34,063 nt of DNA from Oscillospiraceae bacterium (GTDB taxonomy: Bacteria; Bacillota; Clostridia; Oscillospirales; Ruminococcaceae), in NCBI GenBank assembly GCA_017399625.1, contig JAFQBT010000132.1, positions 1 through 34,063 on the forward strand, given 5' to 3'. The translations under genes and the position numbers were made by a program. A model generated the notes under the pieces. The model had not been told where the DNA came from, ran no database searches, and saw nothing but the letters and a program-made list of their open reading frames with translations. This document shows positions 17,341-25,410 of the stretch, one piece after another; the stretch's first letter is position 1, and the number at the start of each line of letters is the position of its first letter.

Positions 17341-18393
17341 ATGCCGCTTTTGCTTGTGAGAAACGATATAACAAAAATGAAATGCGATGCCATAGTCAAC
17401 GCCGCAAACAATGGCCTTCGCGGAGGCGGAGGAGTTGACGGTGCGATCCACCGTGCCGCCGGAATCGGTTTGCTTGCGGAATGCATCACCCTCGGAAAAT
17501 GCGAAACCGGTAAAGCAAAAGTTACCGGAGGATATAATCTTCCCTGCAGATACGTTATCCATGCGGTGGGACCGATATGGAAAGACGGTGAGCACGGCGA
17601 GGAAGAACTTCTCCGGAGTGCATACCGGGAAAGCCTTGCTCTTGCGCTGGAGAAAAACTGTGAAAGCATCGCGTTTCCGCTTCTTTCGAGTGGGGCATAC
17701 GGCTATCCGAAGGATCTTGCGATGAAGGTCGCCCTCGGCTGCTTCAACGAATTTCTGCTTGAGCACGAGATGCTCATTTATCTTGTGATTTTTGATAAGG
17801 AAGCCACCGCCCTTGGTGAAAAGCTTTTCCCGAACGTTGCAAAATATATCGATGATAATTATATCGGCATAAAAAGGGTTCTTGAGGAAAGGCGCTTCCG
17901 GGAAATTTCGGAGGAATTTTCGAACCGCAGTGTTCCGATGGATTGCTGCGCCGAAGCGATGCCGTGCATGCCGGCTCCGAAAAGATTTGCCGGAGCAGCT
18001 CCGCTTCAGAAAAAGAAAGAACCCGGCTCTCTTGAGGATGCTCTTTCGATGATAGACGAGAGCTTTTCGGAAATGCTGCTCCGGAAAATCACCGAAAAAG
18101 GCATCACCGATGCTCAGTGCTATAAAAAAGCGAACGTTGACCGGAAACTCTTTTCAAAAATCCGCAGCAATCCCGGATATCACCCGAAGAAAAAGACGGT
18201 TCTTGCCTTTGCGGTGGCGCTGGAACTTTCCCTTCCGGAAACGGAGGAAATGCTCCTCAAGGCGGGATATTCACTCACAAAATCCAGCAAATTCGATATC
18301 ATAGTGGAATATTTCATCAAAAGCGGGATCTATGATATTTTCACCATAAACGAAGCGCTTTTTTCCTTCGATCAGGACCTTCTGGGATTCTGA
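17341..18393 (+). CDS. Macro domain protein with C-terminal helical (HTH-like) domain
   Basis: The 350-residue protein begins with a macro domain (about 1-170). VNAANNGLRGGGGVDGAIHRAAG (19-41) and YVIHAVGPIW are classic; the Asn of NAAN and the Asp of VDGAIH line the ADP-ribose pocket in enzymes that remove ADP-ribose or act on O-acetyl-ADP-ribose. After a Cys/Met/Pro-rich linker (about 200-225), residues 235-350 form a separate helical domain. It contains ITDAQCYKKANVDRKLFSKI and KKTVLAFAVALELSLPETEE, which resembles an HTH fold; DNA or RNA binding is possible but unproven. The ATG at 17341 with GGGAAG upstream is preferred over an in-frame GTG at 17329. A TerY-like vWA gene follows, as in some tellurium/chemical-stress loci. 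Macro identity is secure, the rest inferred. Confidence 0.88.
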   Translation: MPLLLVRNDITKMKCDAIVNAANNGLRGGGGVDGAIHRAAGIGLLAECITLGKCETGKAKVTGGYNLPCRYVIHAVGPIWKDGEHGEEELLRSAYRESLALALEKNCESIAFPLLSSGAYGYPKDLAMKVALGCFNEFLLEHEMLIYLVIFDKEATALGEKLFPNVAKYIDDNYIGIKRVLEERRFREISEEFSNRSVPMDCCAEAMPCMPAPKRFAGAAPLQKKKEPGSLEDALSMIDESFSEMLLRKITEKGITDAQCYKKANVDRKLFSKIRSNPGYHPKKKTVLAFAVALELSLPETEEMLLKAGYSLTKSSKFDIIVEYFIKSGIYDIFTINEALFSFDQDLLGF

Positions 18394-18438
18394 AAAATGT
18401 CGCTTTTTTTGCGACCTTTTGCCTTCGGAAATATTGTA

Positions 18439-18475
18439 AAATGCAGTTGTAAACAAAAAAACAGCTGCATTTTTT
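18439..18475 (+). terminator. Hairpin with T-run between macro gene and vWA gene (terminator or attenuator)
   Basis: A 12-bp stem (AAATGCAGTTGT / ACAGCTGCATTT, one wobble) with a 10-nt A-rich loop ends in six T residues. A weaker 5-bp GTCGC/GCGAC hairpin lies just upstream (18399-18415). The stem ends only about 20 nt before the vWA start codon, leaving no room for a promoter behind it, so the vWA gene depends on readthrough or on a promoter upstream of the stem. Confidence 0.75.
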
Positions 18476-18494
18476 ATTTTCAGGAGGTAATTTT

Positions 18495-19160
18495 ATGAAA
18501 AATAACATCACCGAACTCGTGTTCATCCTTGACAGAAGCGGCTCCATGTGCGGACTTGAAAGCGACACCATCGGCGGATTTAATTCCGTCCTTTGCGAAC
18601 AGAAAAACGCCGAAGGAAAGGCATTCGTCACCACCGTTCTTTTCGACCATGAAATCAAAACGATCCACGACCGCATCAGCATCGAAAAAGTCCCGCCCAT
18701 GACTTCGAAGGATTATCAGACCCGGGGCACAACCGCTCTTATTGACGCCATCGGAACCACCATCGACCATATCGATTCCGTCCATAAATATATCCGCCCT
18801 GAGGACGTTCCGGAAAAGACTCTTTTTGTCATCATCACCGACGGATTCGAAAACGCAAGCCATATCTATTCCGCCGGAAAGGTCAGAAAAGCCATCGAAG
18901 CCCATAAAAAGGGAAAAGGCTGGGAATTTGTTTTTATCGGAGCGAACATCGATGCGGTTGAAACCGCGGCGAATTTCGGAATCGGCGCAGAAAGAGCAAT
19001 CAACTACTGCGCGGATAAAATCGGAACGGAAAAGGTTTATTCCGCCGTTGCAAGGGCAACGGTTGCGATGCGAAACTGCGCTTCCGGAAGCTGCGAAAGG
19101 GACATTGAGGAATCCTTCGAGGCGGTGAACGAGGACTTCAGAAGAAGAGGAAACAGATAA
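18495..19160 (+). CDS. vWA domain protein, TerY-like
   Basis: The 221-residue soluble protein is almost entirely one von Willebrand factor A domain. The metal-ion-dependent adhesion site is intact: D13-x-S15-x-S17 in FILDRSGSM, the Thr of QTRGTTALIDAI (79-80) and Asp116 in IITDGFEN. There is no signal peptide or membrane segment, so it acts in the cytoplasm, as do the TerY-type vWA proteins of tellurium and phage-stress loci. AGGAGG at 18482-18487 serves the ATG at 18495. It follows the macro-domain gene, from which a hairpin separates it. What it binds is unknown; vWA domains of this type usually mediate metal-dependent protein contacts. Confidence 0.88.
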   Translation: MKNNITELVFILDRSGSMCGLESDTIGGFNSVLCEQKNAEGKAFVTTVLFDHEIKTIHDRISIEKVPPMTSKDYQTRGTTALIDAIGTTIDHIDSVHKYIRPEDVPEKTLFVIITDGFENASHIYSAGKVRKAIEAHKKGKGWEFVFIGANIDAVETAANFGIGAERAINYCADKIGTEKVYSAVARATVAMRNCASGSCERDIEESFEAVNEDFRRRGNR

Positions 19161-19175
19161 AAAATCCCTTCGGAA

Positions 19176-19206
19176 AAGCGGCGGTTTTTATACCGCTGCT
19201 TTTTTT
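19176..19206 (+). terminator. Terminator after the vWA gene
   Basis: An 11-bp stem (AAAGCGGCGGT / ACCGCTGCTTT, one wobble) with a 6-nt loop ends in seven T residues, 16 nt after the vWA stop. Confidence 0.87.
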
Positions 19207-19280
19207 GTTGTCAATTTCAATGTTTTTGGAATAAAAAATTAACATGATTGCAACATTATTCCGAAAATGAATATTTCGGC

Positions 19281-19309
19281 TTGAAATTATGATACCTTAG
19301 TGATATTAT
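19281..19309 (+). promoter_or_regulatory. Probable promoter of the subtilisin gene
   Basis: TTGAAA (19281-19286), 17 nt and TATTAT (19304-19309) give a good sigma-A match; an overlapping TATAAT at 19309-19314 has poor spacing. The start codon is at 19498, so the leader would be about 180 nt. Confidence 0.65.
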
Positions 19310-19419
19310 ATAATTTATATTTATTATATTTATGCAATAATTCGGTAAAAAATTGGCCGTATATGTTGGAAGGAACAAAAAACGGCGGTTTTTTTATAAA
19401 TCAAATCAATTTGAGGCAA

Positions 19420-19458
19420 CGGGGGATCCCCCGTATTTTCTGCCGAAGGCAGAAAATA
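19420..19458 (+). other. Structured leader of the subtilisin gene: two abutting hairpins
   Basis: A perfect 14-nt palindrome CGGGGGATCCCCCG (19420-19433) is followed without a gap by an 11-bp perfect hairpin (TATTTTCTGCC, GAA, GGCAGAAAATA; 19434-19458). The ribosome binding site follows 25 nt later. The 337-nt gap between the vWA and subtilisin genes holds this, the vWA terminator and a promoter; no gene or recognised riboswitch class was seen. Confidence 0.7.
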
Positions 19459-19497
19459 AAGTTTCCTTCGCTGCCGAAAAACGAGGAGGAAAAAAGA

Positions 19498-22400
19498 ATG
19501 AAAAGCTTTTTAAGAAGATGCCTCGCTCTTGCACTTGTTCTCGCTCTTTCTCTTACCAGCGGAATCAGCGCATTTGCGGCATCTGCAGACTTTGAAGGTG
19601 AAGTTATCAGCATCGATAACGCAATCACCGCAGAGCCTTCCGGAAAAAACACCCTTATCAAAGACGAACTTGCAGCTTCCGTAAAGGATTTTTCCGGCGT
19701 TAAAGAGAACGAAAAAGTAACTTTCATCGTTGAACTTGAAGGCGAATCCGTTCTTGAAGCAAAACCCGAAGAAGTATCCGCAAGCGATTATATGGATACT
19801 TTTGAAGGCGACCAGACCCTCAACGAAATCAAAAGCGTACAGGGCGAAGTTCAGAGAAAGCTTAACTCCGCAAAAACCGGTCTTAAAGTTGAATTCAACT
19901 ACAGCGTTGTTATGAACGGTTTTGCAGTAAGCGGTCCCTATTCCGCAAAAGCATATCTCGAATCCCTTCCCGGTGTCAAAGCTGTTTATGTTGCAAACAC
20001 CTATGACATCCCCGAAACTTTTGATGCTGCTGATTACGCAACCATCACCAGCGGCGTAATGCTCGATTCCGATGTTGCCAACGCAAACGGCTACACCGGT
20101 AAAGGCACCGTAACCGCAGTTCTCGATACCGGTCTTGATCTTGAGCATCAGGCATTTGCAAATGCTCCTGCATATCCCACTCTTTCCCTTTCCGATATCG
20201 AAGCAGCTGTTGCTTCCGGCAACCTCAATGCAGGCGCTTTTGCAGCTGACGAGCTTTACATCAGCGAAAAAGTTCCCTTCGCATTCGACTATGCCGAATA
20301 CGATGCACAGGTAAACGACCCCAACAGCCACGGTACTCACGTTTGCGGTACTGTCGGCGCAGACTGCGACGAATTCAAAGGCGTTGCTCCCGATACCCAG
20401 ATCGTTATCATGAAAGTTTTCAACGATAAGGGCAGCGGCGCAACCGATGCAGTTATCTTTGCTGCACTTGAAGACGCAGTTGTTCTCGGCGTTGATGCAA
20501 TCAACATGAGCCTTGGCAGCCCCTGCGGCTTCACCTATGAAGGCGAAGCTACCGAAGCAGTTTACGGCGCAGTTAAAGCTGCAGGCATCAACCTCATGGT
20601 TTCTGCAGGTAACGAGACCGACTCCGTTTCCAACACCGAAAGCCACTATGGCTATGCACTTACTTCCAACCCCGACAGCGGTATCGTAGGTTCTCCTTCC
20701 ACTTATGATGCAGCACTTTCCGTTGCAAGTATCAACGAATATCAGGATTACACCGCATATATTCTTGCCGGAGAAAACAAAATCCAGTACACCGACAGCA
20801 ACTCCGGAACAAACGTTGACTTCGTAAAAACCTTCGACGGTCAGACCCTTGAATATGTTGTTGTTCCCGGTCTTGGCGCTGTTTCCGACTATGAAGGTCT
20901 TGATGTTGCAGGCAAAATCGCTCTTGTTTCCCGCGGCGAAATTGCATTCACTGAAAAAGAAGCAAACGCAGCAGCAGCAGGCGCAATCGGCCTTATTGTT
21001 TATGACAACGTTCACGGAAGCCTTGGCGGCATGATTGTTAACGGAGTAATTCCTTCCATCATGATCACCCTTGCTGACGGCGAAATCCTTATGGCACAGG
21101 AAGTTAAAGAAATCAGCGTTTCTGCTGATTACAAATCCTTCATGAATGTTGCTGACGGCGGACTTATGTCCTCCTTCTCCAGCCTTGGATGCGCTCCCGA
21201 CCTTTCCATCAAACCGGAAATCACTGCTCCCGGCGGCTATGTTTATTCCAGCCTTCCCGGCGGCATCTATGGTTCCATGAGCGGTACTTCCATGGCAGCT
21301 CCTCATATGTCAGGTGCAGCAGCAGTTATGCAGCAGTATGTTGACGAAGAGTTCGCAGGTCTTTCCGCAACCGAAAAACAGGAACTCATCAACACCCTTC
21401 TCATGAACACCGCTGTTCAGGTAACTGACGAATACGGCTTCATTTATTCCGTAAGAAAACAGGGCGCAGGCCTTGCACAGGTCAACAAGGCAATCAGAAC
21501 CGGCGCTTATGTAACTGTTGACGGCAGCGAACGTCCGAAGGCAGAACTCGGCGACAGCGCAGACGGCAACTTCGATAAAGTTATCGATCTTACCATCCAT
21601 AACTTCAGCGACGCAGATCTTACTTATGATCTCTATGCTGTAGCGCTCAGCTCCTACATCACCTCCGACGGTTATGATTATTACATTCTTCCTAACCAGA
21701 GAGCAATGGGCGCAGACGAAGTTGAAATCAACTTTGATGAAAACAGAGTAACTGTTCCCGCAGGCAGCGAAGCTTCCGTAAGCGTTGCAATCACCCTTAC
21801 CGAAGCAGGCAAAGAAAACCTTTCCGTATTCGAAAACGGCACCTTCATCGAAGGTTATGTATTCCTCGAAGCAGCAGATGCAGACGGTGTTGATCTTTCT
21901 GTTCCTTACCTCGGCTTCTACGGCGACTGGGGCAAAGCTCCCGTTTTCGATAAAACCATCTATGATGATGAATACGCAAACGTATATACCGGCGCAACCC
22001 TTGCTCTTAATGCAGAAGGAAGCGGTTTCTATCTTGGTATGAACATGTTCGACGGTTACACCGATCCTGCCACTACAGCAGTTTCCGCAGCAATGGTTTA
22101 TGCAGGATATTATCCTTGTGCAAACATGGGTCTTCTCCGTGCACCCAAAACCATTACCCATACTGTTTCCAACGAAGCAGGCGAATACATTGATATTTTC
22201 GCTCTCGACGTAAATAGCGGTTATATCGAAAATTACGGAAAAGAAGTCGTTTACGAAAACGTAATCAAATCCTTCTATTATTCCAACCTCGGCTTCATCA
22301 TCTCCGAATTTGCTCCTACTTATGACAGCTGGATCCCGATGGACGAAGAAGGATACTTCCTCCCCGAAGGCCAGTATTACATCAACGTCGAAGCACAGGT

Positions 22401-23235
22401 TGACGGCACCGACAGCCCCGCAGGAATTCAGAGCACTTCTCATCCTATTTATTTGGATTACACTGCTCCGAAGGTTACCGGCGTTCAATATGCAACTCTT
22501 GACGGTCAGTATTACATTGCCATCGACCTTTACGATAACCACTATGCAATGGGTTACCAGCTCATCAGCGCAGACGGCACTATGGCATTCTCCGAAGGAA
22601 CTCCCGTTCATGCTGAAAAAGCAGGCGAAACCGTAACACTTGTAATCAACACCACTCCTCTTGTAGAAGCAGGAATTGAATATACCCGTCTTTTTGCTCT
22701 TGACTATGCACAGAACGAATCCGTAAGCTATCTTATCAACCTTAACGGCGAAAACGAATACGTTGATATCGTTGAAGAAAACGTCTTTATGTTTGGTGAA
22801 GAACAGGTTATCATTGAAGCAGTTGTACTGCCTCAGGGTGACGGAAACGACGAAGTTGTATGGACCTCCAGCGACGAAAGCATCGTAACCGTTGAGCCTG
22901 TTGGTGTAAGATATGACGAAGAAACCGGTATTATCTACCACAGAGCAATTGTTACCGGTTACAGTGTTACCGGCAGAGCAACCATCACTGCAACCAACCC
23001 CAACAACGGTCTTACCGACAGCTGCAGCGTTCTTTCCATCAACGGCAACGCTGTTCATAACAGCGGTTCCAACGCAGGTTCCGGTTCCGTTTCCGGCGGT
23101 TCTTCCGCTGAAGGCGGCGAAGAAACCGACAGCGAATTCAACCCCAGCACCGGTGCTCCCGTTGAATTCAACGTTCTCGGCGCAATGGCAGTTCTTGCAG
23201 CAGCAGTTGTTGCCGGCAAAAAAATGAGCAAATAA
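19498..23235 (+). CDS. Secreted S8 subtilisin-like serine protease with NPxTG-type C-terminal anchor
   Basis: The 1,245-residue protein starts with a signal peptide (MKSFLRRCLALALVLALSLT, cleavage near AFA27). A propeptide-like region runs to about 180, followed by the S8 catalytic domain with Asp210 in VLDTGLD, His278 in SHGTHVCGTVG and Ser598 in MSGTSMAAPHMSG. A protease-associated domain is inserted at about 430-540 (GKIALVSRGEIAFTEKEANA), the arrangement of lactocepin and C5a-peptidase relatives. Downstream come beta-rich Fn3-like modules and a Big2-like module (VVWTSSDESIVTV). The end has NPSTG, a hydrophobic stretch and a basic tail (GKKMSK), resembling a sortase signal. The ATG at 19498 with AGGAGG is chosen although the frame is open to about 19300. 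It should degrade proteins outside the cell. Catalytic class is certain; anchoring is inferred. Confidence 0.94.
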   Translation: MKSFLRRCLALALVLALSLTSGISAFAASADFEGEVISIDNAITAEPSGKNTLIKDELAASVKDFSGVKENEKVTFIVELEGESVLEAKPEEVSASDYMDTFEGDQTLNEIKSVQGEVQRKLNSAKTGLKVEFNYSVVMNGFAVSGPYSAKAYLESLPGVKAVYVANTYDIPETFDAADYATITSGVMLDSDVANANGYTGKGTVTAVLDTGLDLEHQAFANAPAYPTLSLSDIEAAVASGNLNAGAFAADELYISEKVPFAFDYAEYDAQVNDPNSHGTHVCGTVGADCDEFKGVAPDTQIVIMKVFNDKGSGATDAVIFAALEDAVVLGVDAINMSLGSPCGFTYEGEATEAVYGAVKAAGINLMVSAGNETDSVSNTESHYGYALTSNPDSGIVGSPSTYDAALSVASINEYQDYTAYILAGENKIQYTDSNSGTNVDFVKTFDGQTLEYVVVPGLGAVSDYEGLDVAGKIALVSRGEIAFTEKEANAAAAGAIGLIVYDNVHGSLGGMIVNGVIPSIMITLADGEILMAQEVKEISVSADYKSFMNVADGGLMSSFSSLGCAPDLSIKPEITAPGGYVYSSLPGGIYGSMSGTSMAAPHMSGAAAVMQQYVDEEFAGLSATEKQELINTLLMNTAVQVTDEYGFIYSVRKQGAGLAQVNKAIRTGAYVTVDGSERPKAELGDSADGNFDKVIDLTIHNFSDADLTYDLYAVALSSYITSDGYDYYILPNQRAMGADEVEINFDENRVTVPAGSEASVSVAITLTEAGKENLSVFENGTFIEGYVFLEAADADGVDLSVPYLGFYGDWGKAPVFDKTIYDDEYANVYTGATLALNAEGSGFYLGMNMFDGYTDPATTAVSAAMVYAGYYPCANMGLLRAPKTITHTVSNEAGEYIDIFALDVNSGYIENYGKEVVYENVIKSFYYSNLGFIISEFAPTYDSWIPMDEEGYFLPEGQYYINVEAQVDGTDSPAGIQSTSHPIYLDYTAPKVTGVQYATLDGQYYIAIDLYDNHYAMGYQLISADGTMAFSEGTPVHAEKAGETVTLVINTTPLVEAGIEYTRLFALDYAQNESVSYLINLNGENEYVDIVEENVFMFGEEQVIIEAVVLPQGDGNDEVVWTSSDESIVTVEPVGVRYDEETGIIYHRAIVTGYSVTGRATITATNPNNGLTDSCSVLSINGNAVHNSGSNAGSGSVSGGSSAEGGEETDSEFNPSTGAPVEFNVLGAMAVLAAAVVAGKKMSK

Positions 23236-23260
23236 GATAAAATTTATCTTTGATGCAGAT

Positions 23261-23291
23261 AAAAAAGCCCGGAATTTTCCGGGCTTTTTTT
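23261..23291 (+). terminator. Terminator of the subtilisin gene
   Basis: AAAAAAGCCCGGAA pairs with TTCCGGGCTTTTTT around a 2-4 nt loop, about 25 nt after the stop. Confidence 0.88.
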
Positions 23292-23318
23292 GCGCCCTTT
23301 TTTCGGAAACAAAAGCGG

Positions 23319-23347
23319 TTGAAATAAAAACCGGAGAGTGGTATATT
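23319..23347 (+). promoter_or_regulatory. Promoter of the HicB-like/DinB-like gene
   Basis: TTGAAA (23319-23324), a 17-nt spacer and TATATT (23342-23347) stand 27 nt before the ATG at 23374. Confidence 0.72.
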
Positions 23348-23373
23348 TATTTTATGAAAAAGGGGGCGGAAAA

Positions 23374-24093
23374 ATGATTATAAAAGCCGTTTGCGAATAT
23401 AACGACGAAGGATGCCTTGTATATGCTGAAAATTTTCCCGGAGCATTCGTCCGGGGAAGAAAATACGAAAGTGCAATTGCAAAATTTCCGAAGGAAATCG
23501 AAAGCTGGCTTGACTGGGCAAAGGGCGAGGCAAAAATCGACGAACTTTTTGAAATCGAACTTGTTCAGGAAAAGAAAAATGACGAGCTTCGGATCTGCGA
23601 CGCGGATTCGGACGTTATTTTTGATTCGGAGCGGGAACCTCTTACAAAAGCGGAATATAACGAGCTTAAAATCCTTGCGCTCCGCTCCGCAATGGATCTT
23701 GAAAGAATGTACGATTCCATTCCGGATAAGAAGATGCGCATTGTTCCGGAAAGGGATACCTTTTATGGAAAAATCCCCTCCACCGCGGAGGAAATGTATA
23801 ACCACTGCATGAACATCACCGAATATTATTTCGGCGAAATCGAAGTTCCGGCGGAAAACGGACCGGATATCCTTTCCTGCAGAGCAAAGGGTTTTGAGGA
23901 ACTTGAAAAGCAGGAGAATTTCCTTGAAAACAAGGTTTTTGACGGAAGCTACGGCGAGGAATGGTCCCTCCGGAAGGTTTTGAGGAGGTTTATCTGGCAT
24001 GACAGAATCCACGCAAGAGCCATGTACCGCCGCGCTTATGAGGCATTCTGGGATGCGGAAATCGACAACGTTTTCTGCTTTAAAAGAAAATAG
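23374..24093 (+). CDS. HicB-like N-terminal domain fused to DinB-like C-terminal domain
   Basis: The 239-residue protein appears to join two folds. Residues 1-50 (CEYNDEGCLVYAENFPGAFV, then KYESAIAKFPKEIESWLDWA) have the strand-strand-helix pattern and wording of HicB antitoxin-like partial RNase H domains. Residues about 95-235 look like a DinB/YfiT helical bundle: His144 in MYNHCMNITEYYFG and His209/His213 in IWHDRIHARAMYRR match the three-histidine metal site of that superfamily, often found in thiol-dependent enzymes. The ATG at 23374 after GGGGGCGG is preferred over an open frame beginning at 23338. It has its own promoter and terminator, and no HicA toxin gene is beside it, so it is unlikely to be a plain antitoxin. 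Function unknown; both domain calls rest on motif patterns. Confidence 0.75.
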   Translation: MIIKAVCEYNDEGCLVYAENFPGAFVRGRKYESAIAKFPKEIESWLDWAKGEAKIDELFEIELVQEKKNDELRICDADSDVIFDSEREPLTKAEYNELKILALRSAMDLERMYDSIPDKKMRIVPERDTFYGKIPSTAEEMYNHCMNITEYYFGEIEVPAENGPDILSCRAKGFEELEKQENFLENKVFDGSYGEEWSLRKVLRRFIWHDRIHARAMYRRAYEAFWDAEIDNVFCFKRK

Positions 24094-24095
24094 AG

Positions 24096-24133
24096 AAAAA
24101 ACCTGTTTCGGGATAACCTGAAACAGGTTTTTT
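24096..24133 (+). terminator. Terminator after the HicB-like/DinB-like gene
   Basis: AAAAACCTGTTTC pairs with GAAACAGGTTTTT around a 10-nt loop, starting 3 nt after the stop codon. Confidence 0.88.
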
Positions 24134-24228
24134 AATAACTATTTTACGGATTTTAAATATTTTGTTATTGTAATCCGGGCGGATTTATTGTAAACTATTG
24201 TTGATGATTAAAATCGGAGAGGTTTTTT

Positions 24229-25071
24229 ATGATAAAAATAGTAACGGATTCCGCGGCGGATTTTGAGCCTTGGGAACTCGAAAAAAAGAATATAGAATGC
24301 GTTTCCCTTTCGGTAATTTTCGGCGAAAAGGCATATAAGGAAAACATCGACCTTTCGAAGGAGCGTTTTTATGAGCTTCTGAAGTCCGAAAGCGAAATGC
24401 CCCGGACTTCCCAGCCTTCGCCCCAGGATTATATCGACCTTATCGAAAAAGCAAGGGAAGACGGCGACGACATCATAATCATCACCATTTCCTCCGGGCT
24501 CAGCGGAACTTATCAGAGCGCCGCTGCGACGGCAGAGCTTTGCGGATACGAAAGATGCCATGTTGTTGACAGCCTTAACGGAACCGGCGGCGAAAGAATG
24601 ATTGTTGAATATGCGCTCCGCCTTCGGGATGAAGGAAAATGCGCAGAGGAGATAGTCGAAAAAATTTCCGCCCTTCGGGAAAAGGTCGTTCTCTATACCG
24701 TTATGGATACCCTTGAATATCTCCACAGAGGCGGAAGAATTTCCAGCACCGTTTATAAAATCGGAAGTTTTGCCCACATAAAGCCCATCATGCACGTCAG
24801 CAGGGAAGGCAAGGCAGAAATTCCAGCAAAGACCATGGGAACTTCCAAGGGCATTGATTTTGTTGTAAAACACGTTGAAAAGGATATGCCGGATGAGGAT
24901 TTTCCGTTCTATATCATGTTCACGGAAAACCGCAAAAACGGCGAAATCCTCCGGGAACGCCTTGAAAAAATCGGAGTTTCGGTTCCGGATGAAAGAATCA
25001 TCCCCGTCGGCGCCGTAGTCGGAACACATATCGGTCCCGGTGCCTGCGCAGTTGTTTATATCGGAAAATAA
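24229..25071 (+). CDS. DegV family fatty-acid-binding protein
   Basis: The 280-residue DegV protein belongs to the family that binds fatty acids; the FakB members present them to a kinase (FakA) for entry into phospholipid synthesis. The N-terminal KIVTDSAADFE, the TSQPSPQDYIDLIEKA block whose Thr-Ser contact the ligand carboxylate, ISSGLSGTYQSA and the late VGTHIGPGACAVVYIGK are all family marks. The gene is monocistronic between terminators. Weak promoter candidates lie at 24168-24196 (TTGTAA, 17 nt, TAAACT). GGAGAGG precedes the ATG at 24229. No fakA is visible, so a FakB role is inferred from the family only. Confidence 0.92.
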   Translation: MIKIVTDSAADFEPWELEKKNIECVSLSVIFGEKAYKENIDLSKERFYELLKSESEMPRTSQPSPQDYIDLIEKAREDGDDIIIITISSGLSGTYQSAAATAELCGYERCHVVDSLNGTGGERMIVEYALRLRDEGKCAEEIVEKISALREKVVLYTVMDTLEYLHRGGRISSTVYKIGSFAHIKPIMHVSREGKAEIPAKTMGTSKGIDFVVKHVEKDMPDEDFPFYIMFTENRKNGEILRERLEKIGVSVPDERIIPVGAVVGTHIGPGACAVVYIGK

Positions 25072-25074
25072 TAA

Positions 25075-25109
25075 AAAATGCCCTGCTTTTATTTAAAGCA
25101 GGGCGTTTT
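25075..25109. terminator. Bidirectional terminator after degV
   Basis: An approximately 15-bp stem (AAAAATGCCCTGCTTT / AAAGCAGGGCGTTTT, one wobble) with a short loop lies between the converging degV and small-protein operon. Confidence 0.87.
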
Positions 25110-25369
25110 CAGTTCAGAAGAAGATAGAGAAGAGCAAGGAGAAGCTTCTGGTCGGCTTTTTCGTTCCAGAGAATCCACAAAAGCGCAAGGATTATTATTT
25201 TATCGTTATCCATGCCGGAAAAAAGCGAACCGAGGGCATTTTCCCGCTGATTTTCAGGATTCTGCGGTCGGATCTGTTTTTTCGGCGGCGGAGGAAAAGG
25301 CTTTTCTTCGCCGAGGAGCCTTGCTCTTGACTGCATTTCACGGACGCGGTTTTCGGCTTCTTTCTGCAT
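25109..25369 (-). CDS. Unrecognised small protein, third gene of a three-gene operon
   Basis: From the ATG at 25369 the product has 86 residues: a charged N-terminal helix (QKEAENRVREMQSRARLL), a Pro/Asn-rich linker (PFPPPPKKQIRPQNPENQ) and a strongly hydrophobic C-terminal third (KIIILALLWILWNEKADQKL onward). AGGAGG lies 11 nt upstream of this ATG. The frame is open further up to a CTG at 25414 preceded by GGAGGTGG at good spacing, which would add 15 residues (LKWHHNDYSEEALAE) and overlap the previous stop as CTGA. Either start is possible. It shares the segment FSGMD with the gene upstream. No family was recognised; membrane association is suggested by the C-terminus. Confidence 0.72.
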   Translation of the reverse strand: MQKEAENRVREMQSRARLLGEEKPFPPPPKKQIRPQNPENQRENALGSLFSGMDNDKIIILALLWILWNEKADQKLLLALLYLLLN

Positions 25370-25410
25370 TTCGGCAAGCGCCTCCTCGGAATAATCGTTG
25401 TGGTGCCATT

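Noticed and set aside
19510-23058. Open frames of 598 and 582 residues on the minus strand opposite the subtilisin gene
   Set aside because: They mirror a clear protease with signal peptide and catalytic triad. The translations are low-complexity and Cys/Gly-rich, and have no ribosome binding site.
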